Positions 1 through 11,449 of a stretch of 64,000 nt of DNA are shown one piece after another. The stretch covers positions 41,541,650-41,605,649 of the forward strand of contig OX328098.1 of assembly GCA_946811185.2 (NCBI GenBank), written 5' to 3'. The notes beneath the pieces were generated by a model. That model ran no database searches and was not told the origin of the DNA. It saw nothing but the letters and a program-made list of their open reading frames with translations. The DNA is from Hippopus hippopus (Eukaryota; Mollusca; Bivalvia; Cardiida; Cardiidae). A program made the position numbers and the translations under genes. How positions within the stretch are numbered: the first letter of the stretch is position 1; each line of letters opens with the position of its first letter.

Positions 1-1278
1 TGTGATCGATCACCGTCCGGCGTCCGTCCGTCCGTCTGTATGTCCGCCCGTCCGTCCGTCCGTCCGTGAACAATTACTTAAAAAATCTTCTCCTTTAAAA
101 CCGGCGAACAGATTTCAATGAAACTTCACAGAAATTATCCTTAGGTGATGCACTTTCAGAATACATGTACTTCAAAGATTTGAATTCGATGAAGAACTCT
201 GGTTGCCATGGCAACCTAAAGAAAAAACTTTAAAAATCTTCTTGTCCCAAACTGTAAGGGCTAGAGCTTTCATATATGGCATGTAGCATCATCTAGTGAC
301 CCTCTACCAAAATACTTCAAATAATGGCCCTGGTGTGGAAATTGGCCCCATGTTGTGGGGTCTCGGATTTCACATAGAGATAAAGAAGGAAATCTTTAAA
401 AATCTTCTTGTCCTAAATCCTAAGGGCTACAGCTTTCATATTTGGCATGTAGCATCATCTAGTGGACCTCTACCGAAATACTTCAAATGATGGCCCTTGT
501 GTGGAAATTGGCCCTTTGTTGTGGGGTCACGGATTTTCATAGAGATAAAGAAGGAAATCTTTAAAAATATTCTTGTCCCGAACCTTAAGGGCTAGAGCTC
601 TCATATATGGCATGTAGCATTGTCTCGTAGACCCCTTCTAAAAGACTTCAAATTATAACCATAGTGTCATAATGAGCCCTATGTTGTGGGTTCCCAGATT
701 TTACATAGATATAACGAAGGAAATTTTTTTAAAATCTCTTTGTCCCAAACTGTAAAAGCTAAAGCTTTCATATTTGGGTTGTAGCTTTGCCTAGTGGATC
801 TGTACCAAAATGCTACAAATTTTGGTCCAGGGATGAAATTGGCCCTCTGTTGTGGGGTTCAGGATTTTACAAAGAGATAAAGCAGGAAATCTTAAAAAAT
901 CATCTTGTCCTGAACCGTAAGGGCTAGAACTGTCATATTTTGCATTTAGCATCGTCTAGTAGACATCTACCAAAATACCTTGAATTATAAAACTTCACAA
1001 AGATTATCCTGCCGTAGTCCTGTTCAGAATTTTTTTCAAAGAGTTTCAATTCAGTGAAATCTCTGCTTGCCGTGGCAACAAAACTGGAAAAAACTCTTGA
1101 AAATTGGTGAGAATGTTTGTCTTAGTGGTATCTCAGACCAATGCAATAATTGGTCATGTTGGGTTAAAAACTAGGTCAAAAGGTCAAATCTTAGAAAAAC
1201 TTGTGTACAATAGAAAATGGATTAATTTGGTCAGAAGATTCAGGTGAGCGACTTTAGGGCCATCATGGCCCTCTTGTT
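1..1278 (-). mobile_element. CAAG element E1, cut by the window edge
   Basis: Read on the minus strand it starts AACAAGAGGGCCATGATGGC and continues into CGCTCACCTGA. It holds five tandem units of about 165 bp; the landmark ATGTAGCATC recurs near 281, 447, 612, 779 and 944. The far end is a CCGT-rich microsatellite at about 18-66. E2 at 25.3 kb carries the same unit in the opposite orientation. Non-coding; the short ORF at 296-490 is repeat sequence. The Helitron-like assignment is inference. Confidence 0.75.
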
Positions 1279-1402
1279 TATATAATGTTTCCAATCCTTT
1301 CAAAAACAAATCCCATCGTTAAAACCACACTTAATTTTATTTGCAAATGTGTGTACTTTCAATATGGACAAGTCAAAAACATTTTCATCTGGTAAAGAGT
1401 CA
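1279..1402 (+). mobile_element. H MITE, right half only
   Basis: Resumes in the right hairpin arm (ATAATGTTTCC) and runs through the B arm to GGTAAAGAGTCAA. The left half is missing because E1 sits in the hairpin arm and the rest lies beyond the window. Confidence 0.75.
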
Positions 1403-2164
1403 AGCTTGGCAAGCGAAAGGATCACATTCTTTGATCTGTCCTGTCCGTGACTCTTTACTTAACTCTTTGCCAAAGACAAAATTTCGTCTGGTCAAAATTG
1501 GGAACAACTGAAGACCAAAAATAATGAAAAGGTAAAATTTTGGGATGGGTTTCTGAAAGCGAAGATCAAGAAATCCTGATTTGATCCTTGCTGGTGGAGC
1601 TCGTCACGTGGGAAGTGTTCAGTACGCAATATTAGTGAAACATTGGAAGGATGAATATGTGACCTGTTGCCGTGTTATGACCGGAATAAATGACGCGAGC
1701 CTATCGGGTCCCCGCTTGTAAGAATCTCAAATCAGTTCCAATAATCCTATGCTGTAGGTACAAAAATGGAAGCAATTTTACAAAAGGGGATTTTGCTAAT
1801 TTCTGACAATTATCCGTTTTTCACGTTTCAAAAAACTGTCCGAAACAAAGTGACAGAAAGCGTCTGAAGTATGAGAAGGGGTCAAATGACTTACGGATTG
1901 CCTAAAAAGGAAAAGGGTTGTCGATTTCACGCAAGAGCAAACTAAAACATTACAGTTGAAATTTGAGCCGATCAGATTGGAACTAGAGGCACTCCCAAAT
2001 GAAATGAGGCATTGATATATGAATAATTACAAGCGGCAGTTTTGTCACGCGTTTGTCTTGGAATATCTGACAGTGCAGATCCAAGACCAGTGCCTGTGCT
2101 CATAGAACTTGAGTCCATGCTCAAAACTAAAGTCTTATGTTTGCTTCAAGACAATAATTGGCCT
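1403..2164. other. No gene recognised
   Basis: A degraded H B-end (TTAACTCTTTGCCAAAGACA) lies at about 1454-1500. The rest is AT-rich with no convincing ORF, exon or known repeat. Confidence 0.5.
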
Positions 2165-2355
2165 GCAACTCGCGAAAAGGGGCATTCGGACATTTGCGTA
2201 AAGTGTCGTCTCGGATCAGCCTACGTAGTCCACGCAGAGTGATCCGAGACGACACTTTACGACTACATTCGATTTTGTACTACGGTAGACTTGCACGAAA
2301 GAGAAAATTGCATAAGAACGGATAGTGTCGTCTTGGATTAGCCTGCGCGGACTGA
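2165..2355. repeat. Palindromic interspersed repeat
   Basis: A perfect 20-bp inverted repeat (2198-2217 and 2241-2260, arm GTAAAGTGTCGTCTCGGATC) flanks a 23-bp loop. A diverged partial second unit follows at about 2320-2352. This matches a hairpin motif I know as widespread in bivalve DNA. Confidence 0.65.
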
Positions 2356-2486
2356 ATAAGCAATTTTAGACTGATTTCAATAATATTCCAATAATAAAAC
2401 TGCTTTCATATAGAAAACGCTTTTTTTCTCAATTACGTGTACTTTCCTGATATGCGCCAGTTCTAGACTTAGAATCTGAAGGGAAG

Positions 2487-2792
2487 GACCCTTTACCACA
2501 AAATTCCAATTTTAAATGACCCTGAAAAAGAAGGCTTTTGAAAACACTGCGGGGAAAGGAGAAAATGCTGGTAATCAGCATTTTCTCCTTTTCCCACAAT
2601 ATTTTCTGTCAACCCGGAGAAGGAAGGTTTTTGAAAAAAAAAATGTTTGGAAAGGATAACATGCTTGTAAATTTTTCCTTTTCGTACAATGTTTTGCATC
2701 AATTAAAAGTCAAATCTGACAAATTGAGCCACCTTGATATGGCCATTGAAACTGCTTTAAATATTGACAAGTCCAGATTTTGTTGGGTATGT
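2487..2792 (+). mobile_element. H MITE, two overlapping copies
   Basis: A complete A arm and palindrome (2487-2605) run straight into a second, more diverged palindrome and B arm ending near 2792. It looks like a partial duplication or one copy inside another. Confidence 0.7.
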
Positions 2793-2795
2793 GAA

Positions 2796-2895
2796 CTGGC
2801 TCTGAAAGTGAAAAAAAATATTGTGGGTAACGGATAAAATGCTGGTTACAAGCACTTTCTTCTTTACTTTTTCTCACCTTGTTCTTCCTTTAAAG
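2796..2895 (-). mobile_element. H MITE fragment
   Basis: Diverged palindrome with a stub of B arm (TCTGAAAGTG). Neither end is preserved. Confidence 0.5.
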
Positions 2896-3065
2896 ACGGA
2901 CTAGCGACCAAAAGTAAAAAATGAGGGTATTTAGATACATTTGAATTTAATCAGACCATTGTAAAGAATGGTTTTGGCTGCTACTGGTTTCGATGTCTGA
3001 AAATATAATTAATGCACCAAAAATCAGAAAGTGTTTTATGATATACAATTAACTAAACAAGCGGT

Positions 3066-3120
3066 GACTTAGATCCAAGATCAGACTGTGCAGTCAGTGC
3101 AGTCTGATCTCGAGCTATGT
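3066..3120. repeat. D-family palindrome fragment
   Basis: Contains GATCCAAGATCAGACTG and its near inverse CAGTCTGATCTCG. No TTAA ends are visible. Confidence 0.55.
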
Positions 3121-3479
3121 CAAAAGCTACCATACTCGTATATGGCGCTGGAACGGCTGGACTAGAACCATTATACTGCAATTTCCCTCCATTTATGTGT
3201 GTGTAGGGGGGAGGGGGGGGGTGGAGGTTGTCAAGGGAGATAACAATTATGTATTGTATTTCATCACAACAATGAATTTACTTCCCTTGACAACCCAAAC
3301 GTCGACTTCACTCGTCACAACTCGGCCGATTCCGTACCTACATTTGATGGCTCTCATCACCCGAGTTATGCCGAATGACGTCGACTTTTCACAACTCTGG
3401 AAAAAAGGCTACCGAAAGAGTTGCAATGAGCATCTGATCGAAACCTACATTTTGCTACTAAAGCAGCAGTTTCAATGCT

Positions 3480-3605
3480 GATATCGGGCTGATGTTGACA
3501 GCCGATATCGGCCCGACATCGACAGCCGATGTCGGCCCGACATCGAAAAGTGTTGCAAATCGATATCGGCCCGATATACATGGCGATATCGGCCCAGTAT
3601 AAAAT
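3480..3605. repeat. GATATCGGC inverted and tandem repeat
   Basis: At least six copies of GATATCGGC/GCCGATATC or the GACATCGGC variant alternate in both orientations. This stretch is far richer in GC than its surroundings. The minus-strand ORFs at 3366-3653 are its translation and are not treated as genes. Confidence 0.7.
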
Positions 3606-3647
3606 GTTTGCTGGGTAATCATGATTTTTTTTTTTCGTGCCCACAAC

Positions 3648-5145
3648 TGACATTCACGGTATCTATAACTAGATACGGTTTCGGAAGATCTTCGCCTACA
3701 ACCTTATAAATTGTCCTTTTCCCTGAATGGTTTTAAAGTTGTTCGTAGGAGGCATTTCGAGTCGTCTTTGTGATTTTACAGACTTCTGTTCATTTCGAGT
3801 CTTGTCAAAATTTACCAATTAAGCTACATTTGTTAATGATTCGAATTTTTACTTACTGCAATCCTGTGAAGTCAAAAACTACCGAGTTCATCAAAATGAT
3901 AAATTATCTATTTATAGATATCGAGAAACAGATAGAACTATCACGATAATTTTAACTTGAATGTCAGCTTCGTGCACGATTGAGAAGTTTTGCGTTAAAA
4001 TATTAAGTTTATCGTTATATTTTTTTCAGAAAACTTTTCACTATCTCGATAACATTTCCAGGAAACTTTATCGCGATAGTTTTCTAAAATTATCGTGATA
4101 GGTATCTCGTATCTCGTGGCAGAAATATGCCACCATACAAAGTTTATTATGATTTTTTTTTTTCAGATAACTTTTCAATATCTCAATAAAATTTCCAGGA
4201 AACTTTAATTTATCGCGATAGTTTTCTAAAACTATCGTGATAGGTATCTCATATCTCGTGGCAGAAATATGCCACCATACGGATCAATGTAACATTTTCT
4301 AGATAACAAAGTTATGGTGGCATATTTCTTCCGCGAGATATGAGATAGCTATTGCATTAATTTAAGCAAACTATCGTGATAAAACAAAGTTTCCTGGAAA
4401 TATTATCTAGATAATAAAAATTTTCACGTTAAAAATATGGCGATAGTTCTAACTGTTATCAATATTTTTTGTTTGCTTTCATTCCCATAGCTGACATTCA
4501 CGGTATCTATACTTAGATACGGCTTCGGAACATCTTCGTCTACAACCTTATGAATTCTCCGTTTCCATGAATGGTTTTAAAGTTGTTCATAGGAAGCATG
4601 TCTAGTCGTCTTTGTGATTTTACAGACTACTGTTCATTCCGAGTCTTGTCAAAATTTACCAATTAAGCTACAATTGTTAATGATTCGAATTTTTACTTAC
4701 TGCAATCTTGTGAAGTCAAAAACTACCGAGTTCATCAAAATGATAAATTTTCTATTTATAGATGTCGAGAAACAGATAGAACTATCACATTAATTTTATC
4801 TCGAATGTAAGCTTCCTGTACGATTGAGAAATTTTGCGTTAAAATATTAAGTTTAGTGTGATATTTTTTTTTTTTCAGGAAACTTTTCACTATCTCGATA
4901 TAATTTCCAGGAAACTTTAATTTATCGCGATAGTTTTCTAAAATTATCATGATAGCTATCTCGTATCTTGTGGCAGAAATATGCCACTATACAAAGTTTA
5001 TTGTGATATTTTTTTCAGGAAACTTTTCACTATCTCGATAAAATTTCCAGGAAACTTTAATTTATTGCGATAGTTTTCTAAAATTATCGTGATAGCTTGT
5101 ATCATTTAGCTCGAATCTCATGGCAGAAATAAGCCACCATACTTA
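3648..5145. repeat. Duplicated block with about 130-bp internal units
   Basis: A segment of about 385 bp starting TGACATTCACGGTATCTATA at 3648 is repeated in direct orientation at 4492 (offset 844 bp). After each copy come units of about 130 bp carrying TATCGCGATAG and GGCAGAAATATGCCACCATA, starting near 4025, 4150, 4875 and 5010. One inverted unit lies at about 4310-4420. No coding potential. Confidence 0.75.
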
Positions 5146-7480
5146 CCATTACTTTTTTAAGCATAGTTTACATATAATAAGCCAATCACAGAATCAGTAT
5201 TCATTTCATTCTTTTACTTATAGTAGTTCAAAAGTGAGATCATTCAGCAACACCGAAAACTACATATGCCTCACAAAATTTGTAGACAATAACTCACACC
5301 AATTATAATTTCAGGGCAATCTAGTGACTGTAGCCCAAGTAGTTACAGAGATACTACTGACACAAAGGTTATGCAATTTTTAGTTGTCGGGGGCAGTAAT
5401 TCTGTTGTTATGGCAGATGGGGTTAAAATAAATATGTGCATTACAACTTATGCTAATCATTACTCCTAGCCATGTGCTTTCAGAGACAAGGGCTGATTCA
5501 GATGTGAGGTCTGGGGTCTGCCCCTGTGAAAATCCTGAAAATGGAAAGGACTTTTTCACTAAAAGTAAATAAGCTTGGCAATTTAGGAGTTTTACCTGTA
5601 AAAGCACGATTTTTGGCTAGCTATTATCAAAATCATTTTCACAAAACAAATTTAATATGGCTAAAATGATGGGATTTGTCTTCAATAAGATTAAAAAGCA
5701 TCGCCAAAAAAGGCAAAAAATGCTTTTCTCTGAAGCTGAATCCTTGTAAACCTGCATTTTTCTACTTTTCCAGAAATGTTATAAAAAACCCTCTCCCTCA
5801 GGGTCAAAGAAACACAAAGGGTTTTTTTTGTACAGGTTTAAGTAATAACCTCTTGAAACAAATCTCTAGCAAACAACTACATGTAGATTCCTTTTGGTAA
5901 AGTCAACCAGTGCTTCAAAAAACAATAGCATACTTATTAAAAGCAACTTCTTCTTTTGCCACAATAATTTCATAATAAAATGCTGTCTTGAGTGCTTTGC
6001 ATAGTGCTGATCATCATGCATTAAATGATCAATTATGCAACTGCACTTTTATCACACAGTACAAGTAAGTGAGCGGTGGGATTCTTTCTACATTTTATGG
6101 TATAAGGGAGACAACTCGTACAACTTTAGTCAAAATTATAAAGAGCGACCTCCCTTATTGTGACGATTTCCTCTCCCTCCCCATTCCCTCTTTTTTCCAC
6201 ACGAATGAAACGCTTAAATTACCGAATTGACTGTAAGAATCAACAATCAATTCTATCTTAAAATAAGAAAAATTGCTGTTATCTGAGATTCAAGATTCTA
6301 GTGAATTATGACAAGATTTTTTTCAACGTTCAACGATTACCACCTTCAGCTGTATCAATGTCGATTATACAGGTCTATATTTAATCTTGCTAAGAGCGCG
6401 ACGTGAATCTTATTTACACCTCATGTGGGATATCGACTATACATGATTGCTAAGGAAGATTTGATGTAAGACAAAAGCTTTAAATGGACAAACAGGGCTC
6501 TAATTAATCTCGTATAACTTCCTGTTAAAAGTTGGATTTATTGAACCCAGAACAGTTGACGATATTGTAGCCAACCTTGAGTGAAGGATCCATGACCTAG
6601 ATGAACATTGTTAAATCCTAAAGGTTTGTTTAGTGATCAAAGTGATCACATATAGCCGACTTATTGATTGATTTTCACTGTTGAATTACCTAAATGAACT
6701 TTATTTACTGGGTAGGATCTTACCTAAATAGGCAAACCTTCGTTTCCCCTCTTTGAATTTTGGCGGATTTTCTGTTTACAAATTTGATGAAAATGTAAGA
6801 GAGGCTACCGTCTGGTTAAAAAAGAAATACCATTAACTACTGTTTCTTTTGACTGCTGTAATACTTTCTTCGGAACTGTAGATATTTATGGATTTATCAT
6901 AAATATAATAATTCAAAACAATTTAGCGGAAGGAATCGTTTATATAACGGTCTTCTCTACAGAATTTGCAGTTTTACATTATTTTATTCGTCTATGACTT
7001 TAGCTTGCAATTGACAGGGAACGCAACTCTGGTATACTTCAAGACACAAGTAAATACGAGTTTTCTCCCTTTGACCACATATCATTTACAGTTTCGCCAC
7101 TTTCCTTGCCATTTCACAAGTTCTTCTTTTTTTCCCAGTAAAATTCATATTTGAGTGGAAAGAAAAGCAACGACCTGTGGAATATTGGAAAAGAGCAACA
7201 AATTAACAATGGAGTGACAGACAAACAGAGAGACAACGAGACAGACAGCACAGTAAATGGATGGGTGGGTAGGTAGGTATTTTATATTCTGAAAACATTT
7301 GAACAAAATTTTTTACTGCCCTTCAAAGGAGGAATTTCAGTTTCTATAGTCACATTTCCTCTGTCGTCTACAGACACTTTCGATCTGGACCAGTCTAAAT
7401 TGTGTTGGTAAAGGGTTAAATAAAGGGAGGGTTTAACATCATCTTATCCCTCAGTGCACAGAATAAACCCACCAGACAAT
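5146..7480. other. Repeat-poor stretch, no gene established
   Basis: No ORF here is persuasive. On the minus strand a good splice-donor match (TTTAG|GTAAGAT) lies at 6724/6723, downstream of TATATAA at about 6940. That could be a non-coding first exon, but nothing supports transcription. A purine-rich simple repeat and GGGTGGGTAGGTAGG lie at about 7195-7280, and a B-end H fragment ending GGTAAAGGGTTAA at about 7378-7423. Confidence 0.4.
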
Positions 7481-7484
7481 TTTT

Positions 7485-8045
7485 GTTTAGAAGTAAGACC
7501 CAAATAATTGCAATTTCAAGGTTCCTTTTGTCTATAATGTTTCAACAAAGCATACAGTGTAGATCATAGATCAGAGTGCACATTTTGTGAATTCTAATCT
7601 TGATATACCCTGGCAAAAGCAACTGTTGTCAGGAAAGGAGCTTTCACCCTTGGGCTGCTAAGCTCAACTCACTGACCTTTTGCAAAGTGTAGATCAAGAT
7701 CAGACTGCACAGAATGTGCAATCAGATCTTGTATCTACACTGTCCGATAAGGAGATATCGTTTCTCCAAAACTACCTTTCAAACAGCAATATTTTGGCTT
7801 TTACTATCGGCTCGAAAGTTTCATTTCTTTTATTTAGCAGGATAAGGGTTAAGGGTTGATTTCAATCCTTGGAAAGAAGTAGGATTGTGAGTACTTTTGC
7901 TGACAGTGTAGATCAAGATCAGACTTCACAGAATGAGCTGTCCAATGTTGGATCTAGACTATCAGACATAAGTATGAAGGTTAGCCTTGATATTGCAATA
8001 TTTGGATATTTCCATGCTAATTAAAACTGGTAAAGGTTTAAGGAC
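7485..8045 (+). mobile_element. Three D-family copies in series
   Basis: Palindromes lie near 7557-7605, 7686-7743 and 7905-7970. The middle copy has CCCTTGGGCTGCTAAG on its left and CAGGATAAGGGTTAA near 7840-7855, which matches the ends of the complete D copy at 26968-27177. Confidence 0.65.
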
Positions 8046-8129
8046 TAATTAATGTTGCTTCAAGATGATGAAATGATGTGTCTATATACATTTACAGCTT
8101 TACTCACCTGTAACTTTAACTCTTACCAA

Positions 8130-8310
8130 AGCCTGGTGGTGCAGTTGGTAACATACAAGACTTGCATCCAGAGGATCACCAATTTCTTTACAAGGATTGT
8201 TGATAGTCATTGCTATATAATTCATTCCTCTCAGACTGCTAATCATTGATTAATTGAAAAAAGCCAGTGCTTTAGGAAGTATATAATGTGATGAGCTGGT
8301 TAAAAGAAAT
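8130..8310 (+). mobile_element. tRNA-derived SINE, partial
   Basis: A tRNA-like head (GGTGGTGCAGTTGGTAAC, A-box-like) is followed by the SINE body ACCAATTTCTTTACAAGGAT. The 3' part is eroded. Confidence 0.55.
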
Positions 8311-8318
8311 ATCTAGCC

Positions 8319-8395
8319 ATTATAGATCAAGATCAGACTGCACAAAACATGCAGTTTCATCTTTGAATTACACTGTGAAGGCCAACCCTTAAAAT
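8319..8395 (+). mobile_element. D-family fragment
   Basis: TAGATCAAGATCAGACTGCA pairs imperfectly with the following TGCAGTTTCATCTTTG. Ends are missing. Confidence 0.5.
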
Positions 8396-8480
8396 GCATT
8401 TTGTAACGTCTTATTTCTAGAAAGGAAAATTTAATGTCCATTGGGTTTACTACATGTATTTTGTGCATGTTTGGCTAAAC

Positions 8481-8735
8481 AGCCAAGCCCTGTAGCACAG
8501 TCCGTAGCGTACAGGACCCAGCTCAGCCTATTTCTTTCCAAGGATGGATGGTACTCACTGCGGCAGGATTCATTCATCTCTCACTGCTGATCATTGTTTT
8601 GACATTGGTTGTGTGGGAAAGCAGCCATTAAGATAAAAAGAATTTTGTGCAAATTACTGGTAAACAGAAAAGCAAGGATAGGTGCACTGGCCTGAGGGAT
8701 ATACAATGTGCCTGAGATAAATAAATAAACAATGT
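8481..8735 (+). mobile_element. tRNA-derived SINE
   Basis: Head AGCCAAGCCCTGTAGCACAG, tRNA-like to about 8540, then body landmarks CACTGCTGATCATTGTTTTG and ATAGGTGCACTGGC, with an AAATAAATAAAC tail. Same family as the copies near 24.0-24.6 and 45.6-46.1 kb. Confidence 0.7.
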
Positions 8736-8744
8736 AAAGACTAC

Positions 8745-8945
8745 TGAGACAGGGTTGTTTTCAACTGGGAAAAAAACGGCCAATATTTTGCAGTTTCAAG
8801 CTAGTTTTGGCCAGAAAAACATACACAGAAACAAACAATTTAGATTCAAGAATGTTCTGTGTAGTCTAATCTTGATCTACACCATCACCAAAAGCAACAT
8901 AACTTGTGACTAGGGTTCTAACAGTTAATTCAGAAATTACATGTA
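8745..8945 (-). mobile_element. D-family copy, partial
   Basis: Contains GGCCAATATTTTGCAG (a D flank motif) and the half palindrome GTAGTCTAATCTTGATCTAC near 8861-8880. Confidence 0.55.
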
Positions 8946-8972
8946 CTGAAACAGATTTGTAGCAGACATCTT

Positions 8973-9207
8973 TTAACCCTTTAACAAACAGTCCTTAGTT
9001 TAACAAACCTGGGCAAAAAACCCATTGAAAATATTGTGTGAAAAAGAGAAAATGCTGGTCACCTGCATTTTCTCCTTTTCACACAATGTTTTCTCATCTT
9101 TAAAAAACAAGTTTTAATTCTTGAGTCGTATAAATCATCTGCAAATACTTTCAGATATATCTATTATTTGAACATGTCTAAAATTTTGTTGTTTGGTATA
9201 GAGTAGA
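8973..9207 (+). mobile_element. H MITE, A-B copy
   Basis: Starts TTAACCCTTTAACAAACAG and ends GGTATAGAGTAGAA. Both hairpin arms carry the paired variant GTGTGAA/TTCACAC in place of GTGGGAA/TTCCCAC. Confidence 0.85.
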
Positions 9208-9242
9208 ACATCCCTGTAATCTCTTGTAGCACTGGATCCTAT

Positions 9243-9471
9243 TTAACTCTTTACCAAACGACAAAATTGTAGACTTGTCCAAATTGAAAGCATTTGCAGA
9301 CGACAAAATAAATATGGCTCAAAAATTGAAAATTGTTTTGGGAAGGGTAGAAAACATTGTGGGAAAAGAAGAAAATGCTGGTTACCAGCATTTTCTCCTT
9401 TTCCTACAATGTTTTCAAAAGGCTTCTTTGTCAGGGTCGTTAAAAGACAGGATTGTGTGGTAAAGAGTTAA
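9243..9471 (-). mobile_element. H MITE, complete
   Basis: TTAA at both ends, 229 bp, B arm first. A near-consensus copy with palindrome centre GGTTACC. Confidence 0.9.
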
Positions 9472-9479
9472 TTGCCGAT

Positions 9480-9640
9480 GCAGATAGTATAGATCAATAT
9501 CGGAATGCACAGAATGTACAGTCTGATCTTAGGTCTACACCATCTGCAGTTTTCAAGATTGCAGTATCCATATGTTAGTGTGGACTGAGAATGTCTTATG
9601 TTATAGCTCTATAAGGGTTAAAAATATGATTTATCAAAAT
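9480..9640 (+). mobile_element. D-family copy, partial
   Basis: TAGATCAATATCGGAATGCA and TGTACAGTCTGATCTTAGG form the imperfect palindrome. Flanking D arms are weak. Confidence 0.5.
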
Positions 9641-9828
9641 AAATAAAGCCCTTGTGTCTGTTTACAAGAGGAAACATTACAGCAAAAATATTCAGAGGAA
9701 TTGTAAAAGCAGTTCCTCCTTTTCTTATATTGTTTTCTAGGAAGGACAGCTACTAGACGTTGAAGGTCCTTTACATTGAATGTGGTTATGAGTTTACTCT
9801 TTGGATGTTGAAATATGAAATTGATATT

Positions 9829-10026
9829 TTAACCCTTTACCAAACAGTCCCAAAGGAAGAAGGCTTTTGAAGACGTGAGAAAACAAGAAAATGCTGGCAA
9901 ACAGCATTTTCTCTTTTTCCCACAATGTTTTCTGCACTTCCATGAACAAACTTCAATTTTTAAGCTACATTGAATTTCCCGTCTACTTTTACTTTGGACA
10001 AGTCCACATCTTTTGTAAGGAGTTAA
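9829..10026 (+). mobile_element. H MITE, A-B copy
   Basis: TTAACCCTTTACCAAACAGT to GTAAGGAGTTAA. Its last TTAA is also the first TTAA of the next copy. Confidence 0.85.
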
Positions 10027-10311
10027 CTCTTTACCAGGAAACAAACTTTCAGACATGTTGAAATTGAAAGCGCTTGTAGACGACATATTTACATGTATCA
10101 AAACTGGTTCAAATGATGGGAATTGATTTTGAAAAGAGAAGAAAACAAAATTGGAAAAGGCAAAAATGCTGGTTACCAGCATTATCTCCTTTTCCCACAA
10201 CTTTGTCTAGCCTTTCAACGACAAATTCCAACTTTTGGGCCATACTGAATTGCCATCTGCAAAGATTTTCAATTTGCACAAGTATAAAATTTTGTCATCT
10301 AGTAAAGGGTT
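10023..10311. mobile_element. H MITE, B-B chimera
   Basis: Both flanks of the palindrome are B arms: TTAACTCTTTACCAGG with GCGCTTGTAGACGAC on the left, and GCAAAGATTTTCAATTTGC with TAGTAAAGGGTT on the right. About 289 bp, against about 229 for ordinary A-B copies. Confidence 0.8.
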
Positions 10312-10314
10312 CTG

Positions 10315-10650
10315 TGTATTTTTTCAGTAATAATTCACAGAATATAGTGAAGATCCAAGATTTGACTTCAAGACTAAAGTCTGATCTTGATCTGCAGTGT
10401 CCATGAAAACCATCTAAAATTGAGTCTAAGCATGTCTTGGTAAGGGTTAGTCCTTTTTATTCTAAATAATTCAAATGAAATTTCCAGCCAATAGTACCGG
10501 CCAAAATATTGAGACTTTAAATTTATATTCAACGGAAAAATAGCACCACATTCTGACAGGCTAAATCTAAGATTAGACTGCACGTTCTGTGCAGCCTGAT
10601 CTTGTTCTACAATGCAAGCAAAAAGTGCGGAAGTAGTTGTTAGCCACCAT
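10315..10650 (+). mobile_element. Two D-family copies, partial
   Basis: Palindromes lie at about 10352-10405 and 10560-10612, with GGTAAGGGTTAG between them at about 10440. The second has the D motif GGCCAAAATATTGAG. Confidence 0.6.
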
Positions 10651-10770
10651 GGGCTAAAACTACTTTTTGTCATCTGTTTTATGTCCTGATGGTCATGCAT
10701 GGCTGATCAGTGAAAGCATGTGATGCCCTCCAGCTGTTAAACTCTTAACAGTAATGCGCTTTTGTGAATA

Positions 10771-10865
10771 TTAAATTCTTTACCACACAATCCCAACTTT
10801 TAATGACCCTATAGAAGGCGGCTTTTTGAAAACTGTCTGGGAAACGAAGAATAATGCAAATATGT
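10771..10865 (+). mobile_element. H MITE, A-arm fragment
   Basis: TTAAATTCTTTACCACACAA through the start of the left hairpin arm, then unrelated sequence. Confidence 0.65.
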
Positions 10866-11031
10866 TCTAATTCCGTGTTCGGTCACAGCATTTCAAATAA
10901 AAGTACATTGTGAGTAACTTACTGTCAGCAACATGTATAATTACTAAAAGGGGCGCAAGTTTTTAAGACATTTCGTCAGTATATAACATAATTTGACTGT
11001 AAACAATACAGTAAAAGGATTGACAATTTCG

Positions 11032-11217
11032 CCCTTTACCACACAGTCCCGTCCTTTGTCAACCTTGAAGAAGGAGACTTTTGAAAACATCTCTCTTTTC
11101 TTGGCTGTTTTCTACCCTTTCAAAGACAAATCTCATCACTGAAGCAACATTTAATTTGTCGACAGCAACGTTTTTAAAATACTTGAATCCAATGTTTTGT
11201 CGTCTGGTTAAGAGTTG
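11032..11217 (+). mobile_element. H MITE with deleted palindrome
   Basis: A arm from CCCTTTACCACACAGT and B arm to CTGGTTAAGAGTTG are kept. The hairpin is reduced to a short remnant near 11090-11112. Confidence 0.75.
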
Positions 11218-11382
11218 ATTAACATCTCTAATACCTGTTTGAGTCTGAGAGGTGCAATAGTATTTATTTATTGTGTTTAAAATGCTTGAATTTAATAACC
11301 TTTGCATATCTGAAACGTGGCACATGTCATGAATGTTCCAGTTTGGCATTAGTTTCAACCACTGGTGCGTGAAGAATATGCT

Positions 11383-11445
11383 GAGTGTGTAGATATAGAT
11401 CAGATTGCAAATAGTATGCAGCCTAGTCTTGGATTAAAACGATCT
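11383..11445 (+). mobile_element. D-family fragment
   Basis: Palindrome remnant AGATATAGATCAGATTGCA ... GCAGCCTAGTCTTGG. Confidence 0.45.
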
Positions 11446-11449
11446 GCTA

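Noticed and set aside
1..70. Coding or regulatory meaning of the CCGT-rich stretch
   Set aside because: It is a simple repeat at the end of a CAAG element; E2 has the same kind of repeat (ACGGACGC) at the matching place.
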